Source of the DNA: Spirochaetae bacterium HGW-Spirochaetae-5
GTDB taxonomy: Bacteria > Spirochaetota > UBA4802 > UBA5550
Direction: 5' to 3'
Length of the DNA stretch: 50,012 nucleotides
NCBI GenBank assembly: GCA_002839285.1
Contig: PGXT01000018.1
Location: 2,401 to 52,412 of the forward strand
Part shown: piece by piece, positions 35,715-43,407 of the stretch
Layout of the letters: each line of letters opens with the position of its first letter
Numbering within the stretch: the stretch's first letter is position 1
The notes under the pieces: generated by a model
What the model was told of the DNA's origin: nothing
The model's database searches: none
Seen by the model: the letters and a program-made list of their open reading frames with translations, nothing else
Program-made: the position numbers and the translations under genes

Positions 35715-36723
35715 CTAGCTCCTCCTCGCCTGTTCTGGCTACGACTATCTCACCTGCATCTTCAAGTTTTCTTATTATATTAACGATCTTCTGCTGCGCC
35801 TCTTCAACGTCACGCAGACGTATTGGACCCATAAAATCCATATCCTCACTGAGGAGCGATGCGGCCCGTTTTGACATGTTCCGGAATATCTTTTCCTGAA
35901 CTTCGTTATCAACACCCTTGAGCGCTTTTGCAAGCTCCTGCGTATCAACCTCACGAAGTACCTTCTGAATTGACCTGTCATCAAGGAGTACAATATCCTC
36001 GAATACGAACATACGTTTCTTGATCTCTTCGGCGAGTTCAGGATCCTCCTCTTCCAGAGCTTCAATAATGATCTTTTCAGTTCCCCGGTCAACATTGTTG
36101 AGAATCTCTACAACTGTATCGATACCGCCCGCCTGAGTAAAGTCCTCACTGGCAAGAGTAGAGAGTTTTCTTTCAAGAACCCGTTCGACCTCCCTGAGTA
36201 CATCCGGAGAAGTTCTCTTCATCTCTGCAATACGGCGGGCAACGTCTGCCTGCACGTTATGAGGAAGCTCGGCAAGTATCTGCGCGCTCTTCTGCGGATC
36301 AAGATAAGCCAGAATAAGCGCAATCGTCTGAGGGTGTTCACCCTGAATAAAGTTTAAAAGGTGTGAAGGATCAGTTCTTCTTATGAAGTCAAAGGGTCTT
36401 ACCTGAAGTGAAGATGTAAGCCTGTTTACAATATCTATAGCTTTCTGGGTTCCAAGGGCTCTTTCAAGAATATCCCGGGCGTAATCGATACCGCCCTGAG
36501 TGATAAACTCCTGGGCCATCATCATTTCCTGAAATTCCTGCAGAACCTTATCTTTATCATCCGGTTCTATTTTATCAAGCCGGGCAATTTCAAATGTAAG
36601 CTGTTCTATCTCGTCTTCACGGAGATGCTTAAACACCTCGGAAGAGACATCCGATCCGAGAGAAACGAGAAATACCGCAGCCTTCTGCCTTCCCGTCAGT
36701 TGAGATTTTTTAGACTGAAGCAT
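35707..36723 (-). CDS. fliG: Flagellar motor switch protein FliG
   Basis: FliG forms the upper C ring and transmits torque from the stator. The 338-residue protein has the three expected domains. These are an N-terminal FliF-binding region (TGRQKAAVFLVSLG), a middle domain with the EHPQTIALILAYL motif (about 128-140) and a C-terminal torque domain. The torque domain has FEDIVLLDDRSIQKVLREVD with charged residues, then MSKRAASLLSEDMDFMGPIR. It is preceded by a hairpin and U-run at 36740-36777 that could limit read-through from fliF. GCGGGG lies upstream of the start. Confidence 0.97.
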   Translation of the reverse strand: MLQSKKSQLTGRQKAAVFLVSLGSDVSSEVFKHLREDEIEQLTFEIARLDKIEPDDKDKVLQEFQEMMMAQEFITQGGIDYARDILERALGTQKAIDIVNRLTSSLQVRPFDFIRRTDPSHLLNFIQGEHPQTIALILAYLDPQKSAQILAELPHNVQADVARRIAEMKRTSPDVLREVERVLERKLSTLASEDFTQAGGIDTVVEILNNVDRGTEKIIIEALEEEDPELAEEIKKRMFVFEDIVLLDDRSIQKVLREVDTQELAKALKGVDNEVQEKIFRNMSKRAASLLSEDMDFMGPIRLRDVEEAQQKIVNIIRKLEDAGEIVVARTGEEELVV

Positions 36724-36739
36724 TTATTAACCCCGCAAC

Positions 36740-36777
36740 ATAAAAAGAAAAAATACAAGCCGATACTGAATATCGGC
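36740..36777 (-). terminator. Possible intra-operonic terminator or attenuator between fliF and fliG
   Basis: Read on the minus strand, a 7-bp stem GCCGATA/TATCGGC (36771-36777 and 36759-36765) with a 5-base loop is followed by a T-rich stretch, TTGTATTTTTTCTTTTTA. The stem is short, so it may only partially stop transcription. Confidence 0.5.
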
Positions 36778-36837
36778 CTGAAAGCATATTATATATTAAT
36801 ATATCGGCAGAAAACCGCCATTGTCAAATTAAAAAAA

Positions 36838-38538
36838 CTACTCTTCAGCAAGCCATGTGCGTAAAAGCTGCGCCACATCATCAGGCCGCTCCTTTGCAAG
36901 CTGAAGCGCGCTCTGCTGCAGTTCAAGTCTTGCACGCTCTTCAAGTGAGAGTTCAACATCGATCCCCTCCTCTTCGGCAGCCTTAAGAGCTGCTTCACGC
37001 ATTCTCTGCTGTTCGAGAGCAAGAGCCTCCTCCCGAGCACGTCTTCTTCTTTCGAGTTCCTTCTGTACTGCCCTAAAAAGAATAAATCCGACAAAGAGCG
37101 CCACTACACCGATAAGAGCTGCAAGAAGAAGCATTTTCATCTGCTCTTTCTTTCTATACTCCTCTCTTAATGAATTCCAGTAACCGGCTCTGTCGAACAT
37201 TATATTTTCCACAGCAACCTGATCACCACGGGCATCATCGAAATTTATCGCTTTTTTAACCATATTTTCAGCTTTTTTAAGATCCTCAGGTGTCAGAGGT
37301 GTCTGAATAGGTTTTTTCCCGGGATCAAGATCATACTCGCCGCTGGGAAGACGGGGGAGATCCTGCACTCCGTCAATGGCAATAGCCACCGATACCCGTG
37401 TGATATCATAAGGATCACGGGAGATTGATCTTGTCGTCTTATTTACAGCATTATTTTCAATATCCTCAGATTTATCATACTTTGCAAACTGATCATCGCT
37501 GGCTTTATATCCGGGAGGAGTGTTACCCTCGGTTCCGGCTGGCCCCTGCGGATTCCATCCATGCCCCTGAAAGTTCTCTTTTGTATTCTTTTTTGATACT
37601 ATAAGTGAATCCTGAATTTTACGCTCGGAGTAAGGAGTTTTAGGATCATCAGGAACCATCGTTATCGGGGTATGCTCGGTCTGCTCCTCTGTAATTTTAT
37701 CCCAGTTGAAATCCATATTCAGCCGGACTATCTGGATCCTGTCAGCGGAGTAAATACGCTCGAGACCGTCACGAATATCTTTAAGAAGTCTTATCCTGGC
37801 CTTCTCTTCTATTTTTTTCCTGAATTCAATGATTGTGTACTCTTTCTTCTCATTTTCGAAATCGTCATCAAAATCAGAGATTATTTTACCGAATTCATCG
37901 GTTACCGTTACATTCTCCGGCTTAAGTCTGGGACCGACCGCGCGGGAGACAAGAAAGGTTATACCTTTAATCTCCTTCATACTAAGCTTGTCATATCCCG
38001 GAGCAAGATGTACAGTTACTGCGGCGGTATAAGGGGTCTGCTGATCGGAGTAAATACTTTCATCAGACATTGCTATTTCAATTGAAGCTTTATCAATATT
38101 TGCAAGAGATTCTATATGACGCTGAATCTCTCCCCGAAGCGCCCGCATATATTTAACATCCAGCTCACGGTCTGTTTCGGTCCAGCTTGAAACATCGAAA
38201 AGTTTAAACCCCGGGATCCCCTTGGGGAGCATATTCTCCTGGGCAAGACGTGTAACAATTACAGGTCTCTCCACAGGTTTTACAAAAATTGAAGTGGTCC
38301 CTGAAGTTTCGTAATAGAAGCCCATCTCATCGAGCTTCTTGGTCATCTGACCGAAATCATCCGCAGGAAGATCCGCAAAAAGCAGAGCATTCGGTTCCGC
38401 GCTGGAAACAGAAAAAAGTACTGCAAAAGCAACTATTACTACGGCGATAACCACGCCGACAATTATTCTTTTTGAACGGTCAAGCTTACTGTAAATCTCC
38501 TTGACCTGCTCCATCATTTTATTGAAAAATTCGCCCAT
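36838..38538 (-). CDS. fliF: Flagellar MS-ring protein FliF
   Basis: FliF forms the MS ring in the cytoplasmic membrane, the base of the motor. The 566-residue protein has two membrane helices, one at about 25-46 (RIIVGVVIAVVIVAFAVLFS) and one at about 475-497. Between them lie the periplasmic ring-building motifs, with SIFVKPVERPVIVTRLAQEN and LRGEIQRHIESLANIDKASI. The cytosolic C terminus carries the FliG-binding tail ending LLRTWLAEE. GGAGGGGG lies directly upstream of the start. A good sigma70-type promoter occurs at 38595-38622, so fliF probably heads a second transcription unit. Confidence 0.97.
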   Translation of the reverse strand: MGEFFNKMMEQVKEIYSKLDRSKRIIVGVVIAVVIVAFAVLFSVSSAEPNALLFADLPADDFGQMTKKLDEMGFYYETSGTTSIFVKPVERPVIVTRLAQENMLPKGIPGFKLFDVSSWTETDRELDVKYMRALRGEIQRHIESLANIDKASIEIAMSDESIYSDQQTPYTAAVTVHLAPGYDKLSMKEIKGITFLVSRAVGPRLKPENVTVTDEFGKIISDFDDDFENEKKEYTIIEFRKKIEEKARIRLLKDIRDGLERIYSADRIQIVRLNMDFNWDKITEEQTEHTPITMVPDDPKTPYSERKIQDSLIVSKKNTKENFQGHGWNPQGPAGTEGNTPPGYKASDDQFAKYDKSEDIENNAVNKTTRSISRDPYDITRVSVAIAIDGVQDLPRLPSGEYDLDPGKKPIQTPLTPEDLKKAENMVKKAINFDDARGDQVAVENIMFDRAGYWNSLREEYRKKEQMKMLLLAALIGVVALFVGFILFRAVQKELERRRRAREEALALEQQRMREAALKAAEEEGIDVELSLEERARLELQQSALQLAKERPDDVAQLLRTWLAEE

Positions 38539-38594
38539 CTGCCCCCTCCGGATAAGGAACTGAAAAAAATGTAAACTAATGCGACATAATACTT

Positions 38595-38622
38595 TTTATA
38601 AAGAACATTCTAAAAATGTCAA
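38595..38622 (-). promoter_or_regulatory. Sigma70-type promoter upstream of fliF
   Basis: On the minus strand TTGACA (38617-38622) and TATAAA (38595-38600) are 16 bp apart, about 60 bp before the fliF start. In other spirochaetes the flgB operon is known to be driven by sigma70-like promoters. The rest of the 459-bp fliE-fliF gap holds an imperfect GC hairpin (38683-38711) and GC-rich sequence without a credible gene. Confidence 0.65.
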
Positions 38623-38997
38623 TTAATTTCCTGATAAATAGACAAATAATGTCGTATTTGCTCATAAATCGGTGATATTTTGTCTCCCCCGCGTCGAAAG
38701 CGCGGCGGAGAGCAATTTTACAACCTGTTTGCGAGTAGTTACATAATGTCTATTTATACCGGTAATTTTTCATTTTACTATTGAGAAAGCGGTTTTCAGG
38801 AGTATTGACGGATGAAACAGGATCAACTCCGGAAAACCGGATATATGCACCGGAAGATTATACTTCTGCAGGATAAAAACTGATGAGAAACACAGGGGAA
38901 AGGAGCCCCGCCCCTTGTCCTGCATCGAATAAAATAAACCGGATAGACCTAAACCGGGGCCCTGGCCCCGATTCAACTCTATCCGGATACTACACTG

Positions 38998-39318
38998 CTA
39001 TCTTAAATTTATCAATTCTCTATAAGCGTTAAGTGCGCCGTCTCTCACAGCTTTGGTGAGACCTAAAGAGATCTCGGCCTTCTGAGTCGCCACCATTACC
39101 TGGTGTATATCAACAGATTCCGGTTTGACAATCATCTGCTGCATAAGGGATTCGGCATCTACCTGAAGATCATTAGTTTTTGATATTGCTCCATTAAGCA
39201 TATCAGCAAAGGAACCGGCAACATCATCCTGCTCGCGCTGAATTTTAGGCTCTGCCCCGAAATGACGGGGATCTGTTGTGTTGAGCTTTACTATGTGTCC
39301 TGAAACTGAATTTATCAT
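38998..39318 (-). CDS. fliE: Flagellar hook-basal body adaptor FliE
   Basis: FliE connects the MS ring to the rod and is the first rod-type export substrate. The 106-residue protein is helical. It shows the family pattern SFADMLNGAISKTNDLQVDAE (shown here in part), followed by MIVKPESVDIHQVMVATQKAE and the end RDGALNAYRELINLR. Upstream AAGGGG supports the start. It follows a 48-residue open frame and flgC, the expected flgB-flgC-fliE order. Confidence 0.95.
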   Translation of the reverse strand: MINSVSGHIVKLNTTDPRHFGAEPKIQREQDDVAGSFADMLNGAISKTNDLQVDAESLMQQMIVKPESVDIHQVMVATQKAEISLGLTKAVRDGALNAYRELINLR

Positions 39319-39377
39319 TTTAAAACACCCCTTTATATATGTGATGAATCCTGAGAATTACATTCTTTAGAAACAGA

Positions 39378-39524
39378 TTACCCCGCGTATTTCATCTCGA
39401 CTTTTGAATCGATTGAATACTCATTTTCGATTCTGCAGATCTTTTCGGACTTTCTTGTGTTTATTCTGCCGGAAAGCTCATGTGAAATTTTTACTTCATT
39501 CAGTCTTATGTTTTCCCTAAACAT
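39378..39524 (-). CDS. Small 48-residue protein between flgC and fliE
   Basis: A short open frame on the minus strand starts at ATG 39524 and ends at TAA 39378-39380. It begins MFRENIRLNEVKISHELSG and ends SKVEMKYAG. A strong AGGAGG lies 6 nt before the ATG, in the 14-bp gap after the flgC stop, and no other gene would use it. The peptide is charged (Lys, Arg, Glu) with one Cys, no signal or membrane segment, and would be cytosolic or an export substrate. I recognise no family. Tight spacing and the ribosome-binding site make it a credible gene of the flagellar operon. Confidence 0.72.
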   Translation of the reverse strand: MFRENIRLNEVKISHELSGRINTRKSEKICRIENEYSIDSKVEMKYAG

Positions 39525-39538
39525 GATAAGCCTCCTTA

Positions 39539-40006
39539 TTACGCGCCGACTCTGCCGATCTCAAGAGCCTTTGCGAACATCGATTTTGCGTTATTTACAA
39601 TCATTACATTTGCTTCATAAGATCTTGTTGCAGAGATAAGATCTGTCATCTCTGTTACGATATTAACATTCGGCATCCGAACATAACCCTTCTCAGGCCC
39701 GGTGAGTATTGCATCGGGGTGAGACGGATCAAAAACAAGTCTGAATGGAGCGTCATCCTTCTCAATTTTTACAATTCGCACGCCTTTACCCAGACCATGT
39801 TCTATTGCCTCGGGAACAAGGGGGGACTTATAATCGGGACGAATATTAATTGGAGCAAAAATTGCCCTTTTCCTCGCGTAAGGACCATCACCCTCGGTTG
39901 TACGGGTTGTTGAGGCATTAGCTATATTATCACTTATAACATCCATTCTAAGTCTCTGTGCAGTCAGACCCGTAGATGCAATATTAAAACTGTCAAACAT
40001 TCCCAT
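39539..40006 (-). CDS. flgC: Flagellar proximal rod protein FlgC
   Basis: FlgC is a proximal rod subunit exported by the flagellar type III system. The 155-residue protein begins with the rod-protein signature FNIASTGLTAQRLRMDVISD and NIANASTTRT. It ends with the family C-terminal helix region NVNIVTEMTDLISATRSYEA and NVMIVNNAKSMFAKAL. It starts 22 bp after flgB. The 14-bp gap after its stop contains the ribosome-binding site of the next small gene. Confidence 0.96.
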   Translation of the reverse strand: MGMFDSFNIASTGLTAQRLRMDVISDNIANASTTRTTEGDGPYARKRAIFAPINIRPDYKSPLVPEAIEHGLGKGVRIVKIEKDDAPFRLVFDPSHPDAILTGPEKGYVRMPNVNIVTEMTDLISATRSYEANVMIVNNAKSMFAKALEIGRVGA

Positions 40007-40028
40007 ATTAATTCCTCTTATACACTAA

Positions 40029-40463
40029 TTAACTGGCCTTAATTGCCATTTTAATCATTTTGTAATTATGATTCAATCCGCTCACCAGAGCATTATACCT
40101 CATCAGATTTTTAGATGAATCAACCATCTCTTTCTCGATATCAACATTGTTTCCGTCATTCCTCATTGAAGAGTTATAGTCAAGATTAACTCTCGGCTCT
40201 ACTCCACGGATATCCCGCTCAAGGAAAAAGGGGATGTGTCTTTCATCAGTCATTATCGTAGGGAGTTTTATAGAGTTATCAGCATTGTTTTTCAATACTC
40301 TGTTAAGCTCGCTCTCGAAATTAACTTCCCTTCTTTTGAAATGAGGGACATCCACATTTGCAATATTATCAGAAATCACTTTTTTTCTGAGCGACTCAGC
40401 ATCGAGAGACCGCTCCAGTAAATAATTTGTTCCCATCATACCGCTTGTTTCAAACATTGCCAA
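40029..40463 (-). CDS. flgB: Flagellar proximal rod protein FlgB
   Basis: FlgB is the innermost rod subunit, polymerised on FliE. The 144-residue protein has the rod signature LLERSLDAESLRKKVISDNI and ANVDVPHFKRREVNFE, a variable middle, and a C-terminal helix with VDIEKEMVDSSKNLMRYNAL. It is the first gene of the flagellar operon. GGGG precedes the ATG. No sigma28-type promoter (TAAA/GCCGATAA) was seen in the 429-bp region before it, which is occupied by repeat-like sequence. Confidence 0.95.
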   Translation of the reverse strand: MAMFETSGMMGTNYLLERSLDAESLRKKVISDNIANVDVPHFKRREVNFESELNRVLKNNADNSIKLPTIMTDERHIPFFLERDIRGVEPRVNLDYNSSMRNDGNNVDIEKEMVDSSKNLMRYNALVSGLNHNYKMIKMAIKAS

Positions 40464-40533
40464 CCCCGCTTAAAAGTATACCTGTCTACATTCATGTTCG
40501 GTAAAATCAAAAAAACCATAAGAACTTTTTTTC

Positions 40534-40788
40534 ATGAGACATAACTTTTTTCCAGATTAAAGGCTCTGCCCCTGTTTCATCGAGGACTACCAGATGCCCA
40601 AAAGAGATGCTCTGGCCCCCTTTTGGCCTTTTTTGAGCCGATTAAGGCTCTGACCCCTGTTCTAACCTGAAAGAATATGCTTTTTAAGATTATTTAAGGG
40701 CCAGAGCTTAAAAAAAGCATAAGAATCATGCAGAGGAAGCTCTGTCCCCCGGAAATATCCTTAAAAATTTTACAGGATTATGTCTCAT
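40534..40788. repeat. MITE-like element with ATGAGACATAA ends upstream of flgB
   Basis: ATGAGACATAA (40534-40544) faces TTATGTCTCAT (40778-40788). Inside are five variants of GCTCTGNCCCC: at about 40563, 40602, 40647 and 40739, and inverted at about 40691. The element covers most of the gap between flgB and the HAD gene and has no coding capacity. Confidence 0.6.
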
Positions 40789-40855
40789 TAGTAAAGCAAA
40801 AAAATGAATTCAAACTGCAAATACTGAAAAAGTAATCAAAATGGACGAAAAATTA

Positions 40856-40889
40856 ATATTTCCCCCGCGTCAAGGCGCGGGGGAAATAT
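40856..40889 (-). terminator. Intrinsic terminator after the HAD phosphatase gene
   Basis: A perfect 14-bp stem (40856-40869 with 40876-40889), core CCCCCGCG, lies 3 bp after the HAD stop. On the minus strand it is followed by ATTAATTTTTCG. Confidence 0.85.
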
Positions 40890-40892
40890 ACT

Positions 40893-41543
40893 TTATCCGA
40901 GAAGAAGTGATGTCAGCTTTGCGGTACTTTCGATCAAATATGTAGGACGAACATCTTCAAGTTCAGATCTCTCTCCGTAGCCGTATAAAACTGCGGCAGA
41001 ATCGATACCGTGATGTCTGGCCCCTTCGATGTCGTAGCTCCGGTCCCCTATCATTATTGTGCAATTGAGTTCACCATTATCTATAAGCGGTATAATTCTT
41101 TCTATGAGATCACTCTTTGCGCTCATTGTCCCGTCCATATTGCTTCCCGATACAAAATCGAAATATTTTAAAATACCAAAATGCTCGAGTATTCGGAGTG
41201 AGTACTCCTGCGGTTTAGACGTGGCGATATATAATTTTCTGTTCTGGCGGTTCAGCTCCGGAAGCAGGTCACTTACCCCGGGATAAATTTCGTTTTCGTA
41301 CATCCCCTTCTCCGAAAAGTACTCTCTGTAATATACCACAGCCTGCTCTGCCTGATCTTTATCGAATCCGAAATATAAGTTGAACGATTCGCGCAGAGGG
41401 GGACCGATAAATTTATATAAATCTGAACGTTCCGCCTCTATTCCAAATTTCTTTAAAGAATACATTATCGAATTTGTAATTCCGAGCCCGGGATCGGTTA
41501 AAGTTCCGTCGAGATCGAATATTATATGTTTATATTTTTTCAT
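40893..41543 (-). CDS. HAD-family phosphatase (phosphoglycolate phosphatase-like)
   Basis: The internal ATG at 41543 gives KKYKHIIFDLDGTLTD at the N terminus, the normal beginning of this family. A longer frame would run into the exonuclease gene. The 216-residue protein has HAD motif I DLDGTLTD, a helical cap (about 15-85), motif II in IATSKPQ, and motif IV in IMIGDRSYDIEGARHHGI, which is the beta-phosphoglucomutase/Gph-like subgroup pattern. Likely substrates are small phospho-sugars or phosphoglycolate; specificity is not readable. It follows exonuclease III in one transcript (28 bp apart). A role in clearing phosphoglycolate from DNA repair is possible but is inference. Confidence 0.85.
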   Translation of the reverse strand: MKKYKHIIFDLDGTLTDPGLGITNSIMYSLKKFGIEAERSDLYKFIGPPLRESFNLYFGFDKDQAEQAVVYYREYFSEKGMYENEIYPGVSDLLPELNRQNRKLYIATSKPQEYSLRILEHFGILKYFDFVSGSNMDGTMSAKSDLIERIIPLIDNGELNCTIMIGDRSYDIEGARHHGIDSAAVLYGYGERSELEDVRPTYLIESTAKLTSLLLG

Positions 41544-41571
41544 TATCTCTTTATCATTCCACTTATTGTAT

Positions 41572-42333
41572 TTATAACAAGTCAGCTTCAATAACTATCG
41601 GCGCATGGTCTGACCCCATAACTGAAGGGAGAATGTAAGATTTATTAATCTCTGGCATAATTTTTTTTGATACAAGAAAATAATCGATCCGCCATCCGAT
41701 ATTCCTCTCTCTTGAATTTGCAAAATTGCTCCACCATGTATAGTGTCCTCCATCCTTTGTAAATTCGCGGAAAGTATCGACAAAGCCGGAATTTATAAGG
41801 CGATCAAATCCCTCCCGTTCCTCCGGAGTAAATCCGGCATTCTTTACATTGGTTTTCGGATTGGTAAGGTCAATCTCCTTATGAGCCACATTAAAATCTC
41901 CGCAGACCACTACAGGTTTCTTTTTCTCAAGTTTTTTTAAGTATGAGAGAAAGTCCACATCCCAACTCTTCTGACGGTAATCGAGACGCTCAAGTCCGCG
42001 CTTCGAGTTCGGCACATAGACGTTAACAAGCCAGAACTTCTTAAATTCCAGCGTCAGGACCCGTCCCTCTCCGTCATGCTCCTGCATGCCGAGTTCACGG
42101 GCAACAGATAGAGGTTCGTGTACTGAAAAAACTGCGGTTCCGGAGTAGCCCTTCTTTACAGCAGAATTCCAGTATTTATAAGGATAATCTTCAAATTCAA
42201 ACGCCACCTGCGATTCTTCAGCTTTTATCTCCTGGAGACAGATAACATCAGGCTTCTCAGTCTTAAGAAAGCTGTCAAATCCCTTGGTTATTACCGACCG
42301 TATTCCGTTTACATTCCATGATATTATTTTCAT
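41572..42333 (-). CDS. xth: Exonuclease III (AP endonuclease)
   Basis: ExoIII is a Mg2+-dependent AP endonuclease and 3'-5' exonuclease in base excision repair. The start at 42333 (MKIISWNVNGIRS) matches the family N terminus and has GGAG upstream; earlier in-frame starts add an unrelated 23 residues. The 253-residue protein has LQEIKAEE, the GYSGTAVFS segment, VVCGDFNVAHKEIDL, NIGWRIDYFLVS and the SDHAPI active-site His at the end. All catalytic motifs appear intact. It is the first gene of a two-gene unit with the HAD phosphatase. Confidence 0.95.
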   Translation of the reverse strand: MKIISWNVNGIRSVITKGFDSFLKTEKPDVICLQEIKAEESQVAFEFEDYPYKYWNSAVKKGYSGTAVFSVHEPLSVARELGMQEHDGEGRVLTLEFKKFWLVNVYVPNSKRGLERLDYRQKSWDVDFLSYLKKLEKKKPVVVCGDFNVAHKEIDLTNPKTNVKNAGFTPEEREGFDRLINSGFVDTFREFTKDGGHYTWWSNFANSRERNIGWRIDYFLVSKKIMPEINKSYILPSVMGSDHAPIVIEADLL

Positions 42334-42439
42334 TAAGACCGCTCCATAATGTATGATTATTGCTTTTTCACAATTTAGAACCTGATCTGATATGTAAATC
42401 AAAATTCATAATTGATATATAAAGCCTCAAACTTTCCGG

Positions 42440-42609
42440 ACTCACCCCCGGCCCCTTTCTTTGGAAAGAAAGAGAGGGGAGTTTAATATAGGAAATTTAT
42501 TGTGTATTTCAGGGGAATATTTTGTTTCTCGAAGCCCCTCTTTTTTTCATCAAAGAGAGGCGATGTGCTGAGCCTGCCGAAGTAGGCGCGGCATTAGCCG
42601 GGGGTGAGT
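42440..42609. mobile_element. 170-bp MITE-like element with 13-bp terminal inverted repeats
   Basis: ACTCACCCCCGGC (42440-42452) faces GCCGGGGGTGAGT (42597-42609) exactly, with AAACTTT-like sequence outside both ends. Inside, AAAGAGAGGGG and CCCCTCTTTTT form a second inverted repeat, followed by GTGCTGAGCCTGCCGAAGT. No transposase is encoded. The right 92 bp (42530-42621) recur in inverted orientation at 44329-44418. The gap between xth and the next gene (42334-42714) holds this element and the promoter at 42663. Confidence 0.85.
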
Positions 42610-42662
42610 GTAAAAAAGTTTTAATGAAAATCTATGAGATCAATGAACTATAGGATATTTTC

Positions 42663-42690
42663 TTGACTTAATAACTCCTTACCATAATAA
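42663..42690 (+). promoter_or_regulatory. Probable promoter of the transglutaminase-like/methyltransferase pair
   Basis: TTGACT (42663-42668) and TAATAA (42685-42690) with 16-bp spacing, 24 bp before the ATG at 42715. Confidence 0.5.
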
Positions 42691-42714
42691 TCAGAAAAAA
42701 CAAAAGGATTGAAC

Positions 42715-43407
42715 ATGATCGATTTAGAAAAATTCCTCACACCTACTGATATCATTGACAGCGACAGTGATGAAGTGATTGCATACATGAGAGATATCAT
42801 CGGAAATGATAACATCACATACACTGAAAAAGCGATCAGGCTCTATCTAAGGGTAAGAGATGATATAAGATACAATCCCTACCTCCCCTTTTACAAACCA
42901 GAGCACTATATGGCCAGCAACGTAATTAAAGCGGGAGAGGGTTTCTGTATTACTAAAGCCGGTCTCTTGTGCGCAGTTGCAAGAGCGGCGGGTATTCCAT
43001 CGCGGATTGGATTTGCCACTGTAAAAAATCATCTCTCGACGAGACAGCTTCTTGAGTATCTGGGATCGGATATTGTGGCGTATCACGGATATACGGAGCT
43101 ATGGCTTGAAGGGAGATGGGTTAAAGCGACTCCTGCATTTAACGCGGAGTTATGCGCTCTGCACAAAGTCCCGCCGCTTGAATTTGACGGTCTGAACGAT
43201 TCAATTTTCCAGGAATATAACTCCGACAAGTCGAGATATATGGAGTACATTGCTTACCACGGCGAGTTTTCCGATATACCCGTCGACCGCATTGTTAAAG
43301 CATGGGAAGAAGCTTACGGGAAAGATCGCGTTGCAGGATGGAAAACAATTATCGAGAATAAGGAAAAACATGGCGGACTCGACTTTATGAAGGAAGATAT
43401 AATCTGA
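42715..43407 (+). CDS. Transglutaminase-like (papain-fold) protein
   Basis: The ATG at 42715, with AAGGA 6 nt upstream, is preferred to the in-frame TTG at 42709. The 230-residue protein has the transglutaminase core order. Cys78 lies in AGEGFCITKAGLL, His124 in YHGYTELWL, and then come GRWVKATPAFN and LEFDGLNDSIF. In classical transglutaminase-like enzymes an Asp follows the His strand (VDPT); here the position reads KATP, so the third catalytic residue is changed or supplied elsewhere. It is cytosolic. The methyltransferase gene begins at the base after its stop. Activity could be proteolytic, amidating or lost; substrate unknown. Confidence 0.8.
   Translation: MIDLEKFLTPTDIIDSDSDEVIAYMRDIIGNDNITYTEKAIRLYLRVRDDIRYNPYLPFYKPEHYMASNVIKAGEGFCITKAGLLCAVARAAGIPSRIGFATVKNHLSTRQLLEYLGSDIVAYHGYTELWLEGRWVKATPAFNAELCALHKVPPLEFDGLNDSIFQEYNSDKSRYMEYIAYHGEFSDIPVDRIVKAWEEAYGKDRVAGWKTIIENKEKHGGLDFMKEDII

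Noticed and set aside
38770-38976. Open frame of about 68 codons on the minus strand between fliE and fliF
   Set aside because: No ribosome-binding site, Gly/Pro/Phe-rich translation of GC-rich repeat-like sequence and no family resemblance.
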